64,000 nucleotides of DNA from Nageia nagi (GCA_050084985.1 JBITNC010000001.1:190960001-191024000), one strand, 5' to 3'; positions 36,890 to 48,399 are shown, numbered from the stretch's first letter. Numbers and translations: made by a program. Notes: a model not told the origin generated them from the sequence alone.

Positions 36890-38085
36890 ATTTATTGAAA
36901 AGCAAAACTTAAAGGGGTGTTGGGCATGTTACATAGTTTGAGAGCTGAGGGTGTGCCTCCTTCATAGCTAGACTTTGTGTAAAGGTTGCCTATTGCAACT
37001 TATTGTACTGATTTCTTGAAAAAAGTCTAGAGTGTTGGGTGCATGGCTATCCCAAATGTTTGCTAGATGAACTCTAAGCTTGTGACAGCAGTTATCTTCC
37101 ATGTCTTGAGTCCTCTAGAAGATACAATTATTATGTTTCGTCTAGATGATCCAAACTATCATGGTTAAAATTGCTTCCCATAGAATTTTCAAGGTTAAGG
37201 CAAAGAGGGGGTGCTTCCATACAACAAGCATATCCCCAACATAATATGGAGATATTAAGGAGATGTTAAAAATAGAACTCATTTTACCCCATAGCTCTAC
37301 TGCAAAGGAGAAATGAAGGAGTAAGTGAGGAATAGACTCTTCTACTTCATCGCACATGAAACAAAGGAGTGTTTTAGACCAACCTCTCTTGTGAAGTTGG
37401 GCTCTAGAAAGATTTTTTTCATGCTCTACTGAATAGAGGAAAAAAGTGGCCTTGGGTTAAGCTATTGTGTGCCAAACCTGATGTTAAATAGAAGGGGGGA
37501 ATAAGGAAGGAGGTGATGGAGATAAATCTTTATAAATAGAGTGTACCATGTATGTCCCCAAAGCATCTAGAGGCCAAGTAATCTGATCAACACCATCTAG
37601 TTTGAGAGTGTAGAGGAGGAGGTGGGATTCAAGTACATTTTTCTCATGGTTGAGATCTACAGGTATGAATTCCAACTTCCACTAAAACTTTAATCTCTCT
37701 CCATTTCATTTTGTCCATTCCTAATAGTCTTCAACTTGATCCCGCCATTGGTTATGGAGGATATGTTGCAAGGTTGGGAGGTTTTGGTGGTCTTTAAGAG
37801 GGAATTTGTAGAGCCAAACATCATGCCAAAAGCTCAATTTATCTCCTATCATTGGAACCCATTTGAGAAAGTGAACAATCTTCATTCTCACTTTTCAGAG
37901 ACCATTCCACACCATGGAGCTAAAGGGGGGGTTGTTTGTTGTGAAAAATCATTTAGGCTCATTTGAATCTAGGTATTTTGTTGGTGTAAAGTTGCTAGAG
38001 CAATTTTCTAAGAAGATCTGAGTTCATGTTTCTAATTTTTTTGATGCCTAAGCCTCCAAATTTAAGGTCAAAACAAATTGTATAT
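36890..38085 (-). pseudogene. LINE ORF2 C-terminal part with zinc-binding RVT domain
   Basis: C-terminal part of the LINE polymerase protein. It enters just past the lost RT at LNLEA..ASKKL (GGLGIKK-like), then WHDVWLYKFPLKDHQNLPTL. Next are DQITWPLDALGTYMVHSIYK, TFFLYSVEHEKNLSRAQLHK, RGWSKTLLC and CDEVEESIPHLLLH at 37400-37315, the zf-RVT pattern with Cys and His ligands. It ends LKILWEAILTMIVWIIWTK and HNNCIF. Stops at several places; 37142-37357 and 37484-37675 are open. The RT palm between endonuclease and this part is missing. Confidence 0.8.
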
Positions 38086-38095
38086 TAGGAAATAA

Positions 38096-38143
38096 GAGGG
38101 ATAGAGCAACCATGAACTTGGAAAAAGAGGGATAGAGCAACCA
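38096..38143. repeat. Short direct duplication at the LINE RT deletion junction
   Basis: AGAGGGATAGAGCAACCA occurs twice about 30 bases apart (about 38095 and 38125), exactly where the endonuclease reading ends and the post-RT reading begins. This looks like filler from end joining. Confidence 0.6.
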
Positions 38144-38149
38144 CATGCA

Positions 38150-38653
38150 CTCAAATCGGAAGGGAGAGCCATGTATCTAGGTAGGTATATCAATTGTGAG
38201 TGCAATTGGCCAATGGTCTAAGCCACACGACTTCAAATTGTAAGAGGATTCCATGCTCAATCCAATTTGGTGAAATAAGGAACCTATATAGCTTTTCAAG
38301 GAGTTTATTAGAAGAGGATTATTTATTTGACCAAGTAAACTTGCCCTTTTTACAAAATGGTTCAATGAGTTGGTTTTCATTTATGAAGGCATTGAACTAC
38401 TCAAAACACAAATCAAGCTTCCATTTACCTCCTTGATTTTCACCAAGGCTTTTGATCACATTGAAATCACCTCCCAAAGCATAAGGGATGTCACTAGGTT
38501 GAGAGATCCAGTAAGAGACTTGCTACCAACATAAGAGTTTTTTCTTTATATGTTGAGTAACATATATATTAAGTAGAATTCAATCCTTATATATAAACAT
38601 ATGGCCCTCACTACTAACTAGGAAGAAGAAGAATGCTCTAGGGTACATGTTAC
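38150..38653 (-). pseudogene. LINE endonuclease, second half
   Basis: Continues the AP-endonuclease-like domain that nicks target DNA. Read on -: ALGGDFNVIKSLGENQGG, FNAFINENQLIEPF, GKFTWSNK, LLEKLYRFLISPNWIEH, then in another frame LKSCGLDHWPIALTID and PFRFECMWLLYPSFSKF. These are the classic GGDFN, FTWSN, LDR and SDHWPI blocks (the Ser of SDHWPI is Leu here). One frameshift separates the N- and C-terminal parts. The first half is at 52619-52870, on the other side of element C. Confidence 0.85.
38649..38653. repeat. Target site duplication of element C (left)
   Basis: GTTAC directly before the LTR; the same five bases follow the other LTR at 52619-52623. Confidence 0.85.
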
Positions 38654-39730
38654 TATTGATCGGTATAGCATAACCTCAAAGGGTTTGGTCTAGTTGTGTT
38701 CTCCATTGCCAATAATGATAGGTTCCTTAAAAGAGCAAAAGGTAGTGGGGATGCATTCGTGTTGGTTTTCTACTCAATCTCTAATTTATAGGTTGGTTCT
38801 TATCTATATTTAAGGTCAAAAGTAATAGGAAAGAAATGAAAGGATAAAGAGTTACAAGAAAGAGACAAGTAAATAAAAAGAGCTAAAATAAGAAATATAC
38901 AGCATTGTAGCATGGGCAGTAATCCATAGCCAAGATTAAGAATAGCAAACTATCTCACACCTAAGGTCTCGCAATCACAATACACAACCATAATTTGAAG
39001 AGAACATTTCACACATAACATCCACAAAAGTAATAAACAACCACTTTATTGCAAGGGGGTAAAGCATTTTCTATTTGTATTATCAAGTGTGAATAGATCT
39101 TACAAATTTGGGCAAATTTGCTAAAATATTCAACCTTTTGATCTCTAAAAGTTAGCTATTTATACAACTTCCCCCCATTCTAAGGTGGTTGGGCTTCATT
39201 AATATACATAATTGTTAGCATTGAATGAAATAGCTAAAATAATAATATTTACATAAATACTACAATTGTGTTAGATTACACAGTGAATAAGTACCAATCA
39301 ACATGACTATCTGGGAATTTGCAATTTCTGAATAGCCATGTCCATAGAGCTGCAATCCTTTTGACATGTCATTAATTGCTCCTTCTTCGACCTTGTAGCT
39401 GATTGAAGATAACATTGTAGCTGTTTGAGTAATTATTTGACTACAAATTGATGGATATGATTTGGTACTATGCTTTATTAGTTGCTATCTACTTCTCTGT
39501 AATATTTATGATTTCTATTATAGATGTCAGTAATTAGAGTAATGGTGGTTGATAGACTTTATGTTAAGTTGATTCAAGAAGAAATTACCACTATTATGTG
39601 GAAATGATTTGGTGTCAACACATTAACAAGGCTTCAAGGGTTAAACACTTAAGATAAAGTAGACCTAAGTGTTCCTTCTTATGCATTACTCTTACCTTTA
39701 CTTGATGGGTTCTATATTCTTCATTTGGGC

Positions 39731-39975
39731 TTTGTTGATGATCTAGCTCTACTGGGACCCATTGATTTTAGTCAAAAATCATGACATCATCTCTTAGAAT
39801 TGATGAGCTCTATTGATAATCTAGCTCTTTTAGGACTTGCTGATTTTAGTCAAAAATTATGACATCATCACTTAGAATCGATAGGCTCTGTTGATAATCT
39901 GGCTCTTTTAGGACCCACTGATTTCAATCAAAAATCATGACATCATCACTCAAAATTGATGAGCTCTATTAATAA
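39731..39975. repeat. ~79-bp tandem repeat in the element C LTR
   Basis: Three units starting about 39731, 39811 and 39889, with part of a fourth at 39967: TTGATAATCTAGCTCTTTTAG, GACCCA-TGATTTTAGTCAAA, then ATCATGACATCATC. Each unit holds a TGACATCATC motif. The same array is at about 51945-52190 in the other LTR. Confidence 0.85.
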
Positions 39976-40059
39976 TCTTAGATCTGAATTTATGCAACTC
40001 ATGAACACTTATGTCAACAATTCCTAGACACTCTAAAGGAATAAATATAACTCCCAAAC

Positions 40060-40240
40060 ATTCTTATTTACATAACTCTCGAGTATTCTAAGAAAATAAC
40101 ATAACTCACTGGTGTTCTTATTTACAAAACTCCCAGGTACTCTAAGAAAATAACATAACTCCTAGGTATTCTTATTTACAAAACTCCTAGGTACTCTAAG
40201 AAAATAACATAACTCCTAGGTATTCTTATTTACAATTTTT
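40060..40240. repeat. ~54-bp tandem repeat in the element C LTR
   Basis: Repeats of AACTCCTAGGTACTCTAAG, AAAATAACATAACTCC and TATTCTTATTTACAAA. About three and a half units are visible; decayed units continue to about 40380. The other LTR has the counterpart at about 52250-52390. Confidence 0.75.
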
Positions 40241-40499
40241 GACACTTTAAGAGAAAAAAATGAGAAGAGAAGGAATTGATAAGAATGAAAGAATACAAGA
40301 ATTTCTAAGTCACGAAGACTCCAAGATAATAACATCACTCCTGACTACTCTTATTTACATAACTCCTGGGTACTAAAGAATAAAAGAATAGATAATAAAG
40401 AATAATTTTGAATTACCTTGATTTAGAGTGTAATTCTAAAAGAATACAATCTTCTAGCAGCTCTTTGGAGTCTCTGCCTATTGGAGAATAGAACCCTCT

Positions 40500-43400
40500 A
40501 CTTGGTGCTTTCAATAGCTTTTCCAGAAGTAGACTTGGTAGAGGTCTTAGCTACTACAATTAGCTTTGTTGGGAGGAATGGTTGCATCTTTTTATTTAGA
40601 TTATTGAGATCTTTATAGTCAATCTATGATAAGATAGGGAATGTCTTAATCTTCACTATATCTACTTTAAATCCTATCAGAACATCATCTAGCCTTCTAA
40701 CATGCAAAAATCTTGTAATTACTTCTTGATCCAACTCATTTATTTACTGTAAGTTTGATATTTGCTTCTTAGAAAAGGATTGTTCAAGAAATTGAGTGGT
40801 ATTGGCTACCCAAATAGCAACACCACCCTCTACATTTTGTTCTTCCCATAATTTGGGAGCTTTCATCTCAATCAAAGAATTAAAGAATTTGTTAACGAAT
40901 CCTAGCTTAGTTGTGATCTGATGCTTATTAATATCTATGCTGAACACCAAATTTTGGAGTTCACAAATTTCTCAAAAACTCCTTTGATACAACTATATTA
41001 GTTTGGGAGAGGTTGTTGCTATATCTTTTTTAGTCAAGACCCTTAAACAGGCCTACATTCTTTCTAATACTATTCTAGGTGTATCCAGAGCCAGCTTATA
41101 GAGAGCGATTTGAATATGGAACTCCTTGATTGCCTATATCATTTCTTCCTTTAGCAGATACAAGTGTGATAATGTTAACATTCTATCTTTGACTTGCTCC
41201 ACCAAGGATTCTTTGAAATTCTTTATGAGCAATAATAACTTTACATTATCATCAGATAAAACTTTATTTGTTGCAATGATAGTTTGTAGCTCATCCTTAA
41301 CCAAATTGACCTTGTGAGCATCAATGAATGCATCCTGAGCTTTGAGATCTTGTATTGTTTGATTTGCAACATCTAGCTCAACTTTTGTTATTATTATGCT
41401 CTTTTCAAACTCTGATTTCTGCCAACCACTATTTTTTCTTTAAGGGATCAATCTTTCTTACACTGATCTATTTTCTTATTCAATTTTTCTATCTTAGTCT
41501 CCATTGCTTGAAGACTATTGCCAGCTACCATTGAAGTATTCACCAAGAATCTTGATTGGTCAATTACTATTGCACTCTGTATATTTACATCTATTATAGC
41601 CATGGGAGTAATATCTAGTTGCCCTTGTTTGAAATGCATTTATGCTATTTTAATATCTTCTATTTCTATTACCTTGCTCAAAATTTTTGACTATTGCTCA
41701 AGAAGCATAGGAGACTTATTAACAAAAGTTGCTCAATCAATGGGCTCTACAATTTGTATAAAAAAAATTAATTATATTTCCTCTTATGAGGCATTAGGGT
41801 TCAAAGAATAGGAAGTAGTAATTACACCTGAAATGGATGTCTCAACTTGTTGGGTAGGCTATGAATATCGAGGAGGTGTCAGGTCTTGAACTTCTATTTC
41901 TTGTTCTACTTATTCCGTGACCTTATCTTCATCCTCAAATTTATCCATTGGGTTATAGTATTTATTTTTTTAGATTCATCATCATCATCTCTCAATCCTT
42001 CTCCAGGAGTAGCTACTGCAGATCTACTAGCTCTAAGTATGCTTCCCCTACCTTATTGAATTTGGGTTTGCTCCTTTTCAAGATTTGTTCTTATGCTTGG
42101 GCTTCTTGTGTAGCACCAATATTTGCATCTTAGGGCTCTTTTATATAAAAAAAATCTACCTCTTTTTCCACCACCTTTGAAATTTCTCCTAAAGCCTCTA
42201 AAGGTGAAGGTACAATCGTTTGTGACTTTGTCATAATGGTGCAGGGCTTTTTAACAAGCTTCTCTTCTTTCTCCAAGATTTGTTGTTTTTGAGAAAGGGT
42301 TTGTATTTTTCTTTTCTTCTTTGGAGAAGGCTCTCGAGAAGAGGTGGTAGTGTTTGAGGGATCTTGCTCTCCCTTTTTTGAAAGCTCAACCATGCTAGAT
42401 GGTTGTCTTACCTATACTAGCCTTGCCCCTGTAGCAAATTTTCCTTGAAAATAAGGAGGAAGGGGCTGTCCCAACTTTGGCAAGGGGTCTTTGGTATACT
42501 CAACCTCCTAGTACTTATCATATTTGAATTTCTCAAATAATTCACTCTCTATGTGGTGAATTTTTGTTGTATACTCAAATTTGAATTTTGTATAATAATG
42601 AATTTTATTGGGACCCCACCCAAGATTTGCTAATTAGATGAGGACATTTGAGTTGAGGATAAAATCTTATCGCTTATTTTTCCAATTTCTATACTTTCTT
42701 ATTCCTTCAAGGGCCATCCAAGCCTTATTTAGGGGTATGAACTCCCAATCAAGGTACATTTTTACTTTTTATTCAATTTTATTTACAAAATACTCTATAT
42801 GAGGCCTATTATCATGGATAAAAGCTAGACATTTTTTACTTGACCTTATTATTTGGATCATTTCTCTTGAAGGGTCGTACATCCATGGAGCTTCCACCAT
42901 ATCTAATTTGAAATTTTGTACAATGAATTTAGCTATATTATCTTTCATCTTATTTCTAAAAGAGTAAAATTTTTAATAGAAGCTAGTATATCTATAATGG
43001 ATTTAAAATTATCCTTAAACCCATATTTGCTCTCTATAGCACAAATTTGCCTTTCCATTTCAATTGAGTACAAATGGGGGGTTACATACATGGGTAATAA
43101 AAAAGGTCTTTCAAAATACCCATACCTAATTAATATGATGTAGCTTCTTAAGAAATACCAATCATCAATTTTGTTTCCTCCTTGTAGTTCCCTCATTGTG
43201 CTTTTGCATAGTCTACTAGGGAGTTTTTTGATCAAAATTTGTACTATTGTTGCATAGAACTTGTCTATAAATTTGCAGTAGGATCCATTCAACTTACTCA
43301 AAATTGGTACCATCAGGTCGATTGGTACTGGTGTAGCACTAGAATTCATCGGTTGAACTGGTAGCCCTACCTTTATAAGTTTATCAAGATTTTGATGGGC

Positions 43401-44217
43401 AAAGAGCCACCAAAGATATAATAAGTGTCTAAAGTCTGACTTCTTAATTTTTAATAGACACCTCTTTATTTGATTAGTAATAAAAGTTAAAAATTCATAA
43501 TAGACACAAGCCTTTATAATATTATAAGTCATACACACCATGGCTTCATCTGCTTCAATATGGGTTTTCTTTCCTAGGATAACTACTAGTGCTTGCAACA
43601 CTTCTCTATCTTTTTTTCTTTCAAACAAAGCTATTTGATAGCTTGGAAAAAGTTTGGCCTTTTTGTGATCTTGATATCTTCCACCAATTTAGTTAAACAT
43701 TTCATCTTGATTGACATAAAATTTATTCTTTTCCTTTTTTAAATCAATTTGTTTCTTAACATGAAAAGTCTAGTCTACTAGAATAGCAAATGCTTGGATG
43801 ATGGAATCAAGAGAGTAATCCATTACTACTTTAAACTTTAGCTCTTATGCATCTCCCTCCTCTAGGTTCTTGAACATTCCTATTTGGTAACCCTTCTGGT
43901 GATGTCTATGTGCTAAGGAATATAATAGCTCAAGGTAAGCAAATAACTCATAGGGCACATAATAAGCTAGGCCCTGGTCAATCATGATATCCCTTTTTGA
44001 ATGAGTGAGTGACTTCCCCTTTTTTTATCACCTTGGGTGTCTTATGTTGTAGAAGAATGCAATTAGGGTTAACTCTCCATGTGTCCATGTGATTGATCAC
44101 CCCCATCTTAGTCTAGTTTATTCTTGGGGTATTCTCAAGATATTCTTTCTACATGGTTAGAATGTCAGCATCAAGTTGATCTATTTTACTTGTAGATGAT
44201 GATTGAGAAGTTGCCAT
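40500..44217 (-). pseudogene. Extra ORF downstream of integrase (ORF3), element C
   Basis: Unknown protein of roughly 1,200 codons. I chose the ATG at 44217 (MATSQSSSTSKIDQLDADIL), about 500 bases after integrase. 43628-42945 is open for 227 codons, the longest open minus-strand stretch of element C, and contains the core DDWYFLRSYIILIRYGYF, FLLPMYVTPHLYSIEME and ESKYG. A basic cluster PKKKRK (about 42303-42326) in a Ser/Thr-rich, charged segment resembles a nuclear localisation signal. A predicted coiled coil (METKIEKLNKKIDQCKKD, about 41505-41450) follows, then a C-terminal region with KAPKLWEEQNVEGGVAIWV at ~40860-40800. Stops and frameshifts break it. No membrane segment or protease motif is evident. 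Counterparts are at 14700-18375 and 55640-58800. Confidence 0.65.
42303..42326 (-). other. Basic (NLS-like) cluster in ORF3 of element C
   Basis: Codes PKKKRKIQ, like the monopartite nuclear localisation signal of the SV40 type. Similar clusters are at the same relative place in copy B and fragment D. Confidence 0.5.
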
Positions 44218-44719
44218 GATATCAACACCATTCCTTGAACATCTAGTTGTCATTTAAAAATAGTAATCTAGACAATGCAAGGTATTACAACTTTTCTATC
44301 TCTTAACTCAACTCGGCTCTGAAATTTGTAACTTCTGAATGCTTTGAAAACTTGTGTGCTTGAAATCAACCAAGTGTTGAACTAGAGGGTATTGGGTAAT
44401 TTTATTTATCCAAGGTTGGTAAGATTTCCATTAATGGCAATAACTACTTGAGGATCTCAAGACCTATGCATTGTATGGATTAAGCTGGCATAAGCTAGAT
44501 AAGTAGTTTCAAAGCACACCAACCTTAATTTATGGTACTTATGCAACAGTTTGTGAAATCTAAGGAAATATTTCCTTAAATGCTGCCTCATTCAATTGAT
44601 AGCTAAATAGAACATCGAAATTAACTCTTGATCATGCTAAATTAATGTTGAAAATTAATGACTACCTACTTTTTGAAAACTATGTAGAAGATGTATAAGT
44701 CCCATTTAAAAAAAAAAAC

Positions 44720-46010
44720 TATTTACAATATACATTGCTTTGCAGGTACTACAAGATCATCTCATTATCTGGTAATGTTTCAAATAGATTCCATTGATGG
44801 GAATAGGTAATTCTTGAGACCTAGTAATATCTTACAACTTCAATGCATTACTTTGTATGGCTTGATTGATGATGTAAGGTCCACTCTAGAAAGAATCAAA
44901 ATTTTGGTGTCTCTCAAACTTTACTCTTTTCTCATCCCATTTGAGGACAATATCACCTAGTTCAAACTTCATCTAAGAAGACTTTTTCTTATCAAACCAC
45001 TTTTTAACAATGTGTTAGCGATGTTTGAATGATTCATATGCTTTGTTTTAGTCTTCCTCCAATTTTAGGATGTTATTATATATGGATTGTAGTGGCTCAA
45101 AGTGATGGTCCTCCATTTCCTGTAGGATTTTCAATGCTAGTAACTCCATGTGTATTGGCAATATAGGTCTTTTACCATATACCAATGCATATGGGGATGT
45201 ATTTATTGCTGATATTATAATGATCCTATCTTCCCATAATGTAAAATCTAATTATGTATGCCATTGTCTGGGATTCCCTTTAGTTGTTCTCTTGATGATC
45301 TAGGTTAGATTTTTGTTAGTTGATTCAGCTAACCCATTACCTTATGGGTAATAGTTTAAAGAGGACAACCAATACACTCCATATTAAGCTATAAAGCTTG
45401 ATAAATTACCTTCAATAAAGGTCAATCTATTATCTAACACAATAGTCTATGGGATTCCAAAGCAAATGATTATCCTTTTGATCATTTCTATCACTACTTT
45501 TTGATCTGCATTTTTACATGGCATAGCCTGTAACCATCTAGTGAAGTAATTTGTTGCAATCAAAATAAACTTATGGCCTACCAAATAATTTGAGTTTATA
45601 ACACCAATGAAGTCTATACCCCATTATTGAAAGCGTTCTTCAACTATCATAGGTTTGAGAGGCATTACGACTTGTTTTCTTTTTCCCACAAATCTGTTCA
45701 ACTTGTCACATTCCCAAGTAATCTTGAATGAATCTTGAAATATAGTGGGCCAATAATATCTAGCTTGTAATACTTTTTTTACTATAGTTGGTCCACTATA
45801 ATGCCTGCTAAAGAATTTGTAATGAAATTCATGCAATATTCTATGAGATTCATCTTGAATCACATATCTTAGTAGGGTTTGATCAAAAATTTTTCTATAC
45901 AGATGATCATCTATCATGATAAACTTAAGGGTATGCAACTTGAATCTCCTTCTTTGAAACCTATCTAAAGCTTTAGGGTACCTGTCAGTTTGGGAATAAA
46001 TCATGATTTG
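44720..46010 (-). pseudogene. Integrase, element C
   Basis: 46004-45624 is open for 126 codons: the zinc-binding domain with HEFHYKFFSRHYSG, ARYYWPTIFQD and WECDKLNRFVGKRK, where the second cysteine of the C-x-x-C pair is Leu. The core has the first Asp in WGIDFIGVI (~45615) and the block GIPxTIVLDNRLTFIEGN (SDNG changed, ~45450), then NYYPxGNGLAESTNKNL (~45350) with the catalytic Glu. The C-terminal part reads up to GPYIINQAIQSNALKL (~44870). Stops are scattered through the core. Confidence 0.88.
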
Positions 46011-46019
46011 CTTAATCCA

Positions 46020-47400
46020 ATCACTTTCTTGATTGAGTTGCTATTCATCCTCCATAAGAGCGATAATATGTGAAGTCTTAGATATATTTTCATAGAGATA
46101 TCTACCTCTAAGTAGCTTGGTTGGCTTAATTTCTATATCATATTTCATTATTTTAGTAATCCAACCAGCTTTTCCTTCACCTAGATCTCCTTGTATAACA
46201 TAATTTCTCACATCTAGATAGATAGTAAATACAAGGATTCTATTATAGGAGATATAATTCTTAAATTTTTTAAGCCCCTTCATTATGAAAAATACTTGTT
46301 TTTCAATAAATGAGTAACTTTCCTAGTGTTAATATAATATTTGACTATGAAAGGCAATCAGATGTTCTTCATTGTTATCATCCTTTTGTGTTAGAATTGC
46401 AACAATGCTCCTATTTGCTCCATGTGCATATATGAAATCTTTTGCCATATTATGATTTTTAAGCATAAGGGCTTCTATTATAGCTTTTTTTATTTCTTTA
46501 AATGCAATTTTTGTTTCATATGACCAAGAAAATACATCTTTCTTTAGCATTGAAGTGATTGGGGATACAATCTTTGAAACATTATTGCTAAATTTTCTAA
46601 CAAAATTGATTTGACCAAGGAATGATTGTAAGGTTTTCTTATTAGAGGGGAGTGGAAATGCTTCTATAGCTTTTACTCTATCTAGATCAATTTCTAGTCC
46701 CTCTTTTAAGACAATGTGGCCAAGCAATTTTTCTTGGTTTACCATAAAAATTGATTTTTTTGGATTTATTGAAATGCCAAATTTTATGCATTTTTCAAAG
46801 ACTAGTCTTAGATGTTTAAGGTGATCACTTCTACTTCTAGAGAATACTATGATATCATCTAGATAGATAAGTATAATCTTATTTATTAATTCACCAAATG
46901 CATGATCCATGGCTCTTTAAAAACTACCTCCTACATTAGAAAGATCAAATGGCATTCTTTGAAAAGCAAATGTCCCTCATTTAGTTGTAAATGCAATTTT
47001 GAATTGATCTTAATCTTTCACCTAAATCTAGTTAAATCCTTAGTAACCTTCAATCATTGAAAAATAGCAAGCTTCAACTATTGTATGTAGGATCTGCTCC
47101 ATAGGAGGGAGAGGATAATTATCTTTAAGAGACACTTTATTTAAATTTCTGAAATCAACATAGAATTTGATTTCTCCATTTTTCTTTCTAATAGGAACTA
47201 TATTTACAACCCAAGAAGAATGCTTGATAGGATAAATAATTTTTGAATCAATAAGATTGATTAACTCTTATTTCATAGCTTATTTTATTTTTGGGTTGAT
47301 TGGTCTTTGTTTTTTCCTGTATGGTATGACATCTAGTTCAAGCTCAATTGTGTGTTGAATGGCATTTTTTATCATGTCTTAAGATCATCATAAGTCTAGG
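46020..47400 (-). pseudogene. Reverse transcriptase and RNase H, element C
   Basis: RT begins with HTIELELDVIPYRKKQRPIN, then SSWVVNIVPIRKKNGEIKFY, VDFRNLNKVSLKDNYPLPPM and EQILHTIVEACYFSMI. 46910-46329 is open for 193 codons: MDHAFGELINKIILIYLDDI holds the catalytic YLDD, followed by GISINPKKSIFMV, LLGHIVLKEGLEIDLDRVKA, FPLPSNKKTLQSFLGQINFV and RKFSNNV. RNase H reads FIYAHGANRSIVAILTQKDD then HLIAFHSQILY, and ends (46283-46041) with KAGWITKIMKYDIEIKP. Two or more frame changes separate the parts. Confidence 0.92.
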
Positions 47401-47779
47401 TAATTACTTGAGAAAACTTATGATAAATTTGAGACATAACAACTTTTTTTGTATCAAAACACTTTGAACCAACTTTTATATATTTCTCAAGTTCTTCTAG
47501 CTCAACACAATTCTCCTTCAGGATGGCCAAAGACTTAACCTTTAGGACATCTTCTGAATCAAGTAGTCTTTTAAAAGAGAGTAGTCCTTTTGGTATAACA
47601 TTGTTTCTAAGTTGAATAACATTTGATTTTTAGAAATAATCAGGCATTTTTTAAATACTAAAAGTGTGAGCCATTGCTTCCTCCATAAGGAAGTTCATAA
47701 TATGCTCATCAAATTCAAATACTTGCTAGAAGTTTGCAGCATTAGGTACTAAAGGCCAACATTAAACTTTGACTCCAAA

Positions 47780-48210
47780 AGCTCCTCATTTATAATGAGT
47801 AGAATTATAATGTGCTCCTCTTCTAGAAAGTGCATCAACTATTTGGTTATGCTTTCTAGGAATAGTTATAAAATTGATAACCAAGAATGACTCCAATAAA
47901 TCCCACACTTTATTCTTGTAGTTCTTCAGGTAATGATGTTTTGCACTAATTTTATTTTTGACTTACTTAATAACTAGTTTTGAATCACCATGGACAATTA
48001 AGCACCTAATGTCTATACTAATTCTTTTAGATAACCCTAAATAAAAGGCTTCATACTCAACAACATTATTTGTGCAAGTCCATGTGAATCAAAAGGAGAA
48101 TCTTTTGGTATTTTTCTTAAGAGATTTAAACACCACTCCAGCTCCACATCCATGTCTACATCTAGAACCATAAAAATACATTATCTATATCTCATGTTCT
48201 TTATCAAAAA
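47780..48210 (-). pseudogene. Additional (archaeal-type) RNase H domain, element C
   Basis: Between protease and RT, - strand reads MYFYGSRCRHGCGAGVVF, then CTNNVVEYEAFYLGLSKRIS and IDIRCLIVHGDSKLVI, and further on SFLVINFITIPRKHNQIVDA followed by LSRRGA. This is the whole aRNH pattern: DG(A/S)...GAG(I/V)V, CTNN-x-x-EYEA...L, V-x-GDS-x-LV, and the closing IPR..N..(A/V)DAL(A/S)R. The first Asp is Tyr here (MYFDG to MYFYG). One or two stops. It lies about 400 bases before RT, not after RNase H. Confidence 0.8.
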
Positions 48211-48399
48211 TGATTGAGATTGGTTGCATTTTCTCATATAAATAATAATTTTCCATACTAGTATCTATGACCTAATAATTTAGATCATTTACTAAAAAAA
48301 CTTTAGTTGTTAATAGTGATTTCTTTAGTGTGTCACTTTCAAATACTTACACTAGTTATGGATCATTCATATAGTTTTATTTGATGATCCTTTTTAGAT

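Larger units (their letters stand above)
38654..40448 (-). repeat. 3' LTR of element C (1,795 bp)
   Basis: On - it begins TGTATTCTTT and ends GATCAATA; the other LTR has the proper ...GATCAACA end, so one base here has changed. It contains two sets of tandem repeats (39731-39975 and 40060-40240). Confidence 0.88.

Noticed and set aside
42945-43628. 227-codon minus-strand frame taken as a host gene
   Set aside because: It lies inside element C between integrase and the 3' LTR, and its core recurs in copy B and fragment D. It is part of the element's extra ORF.
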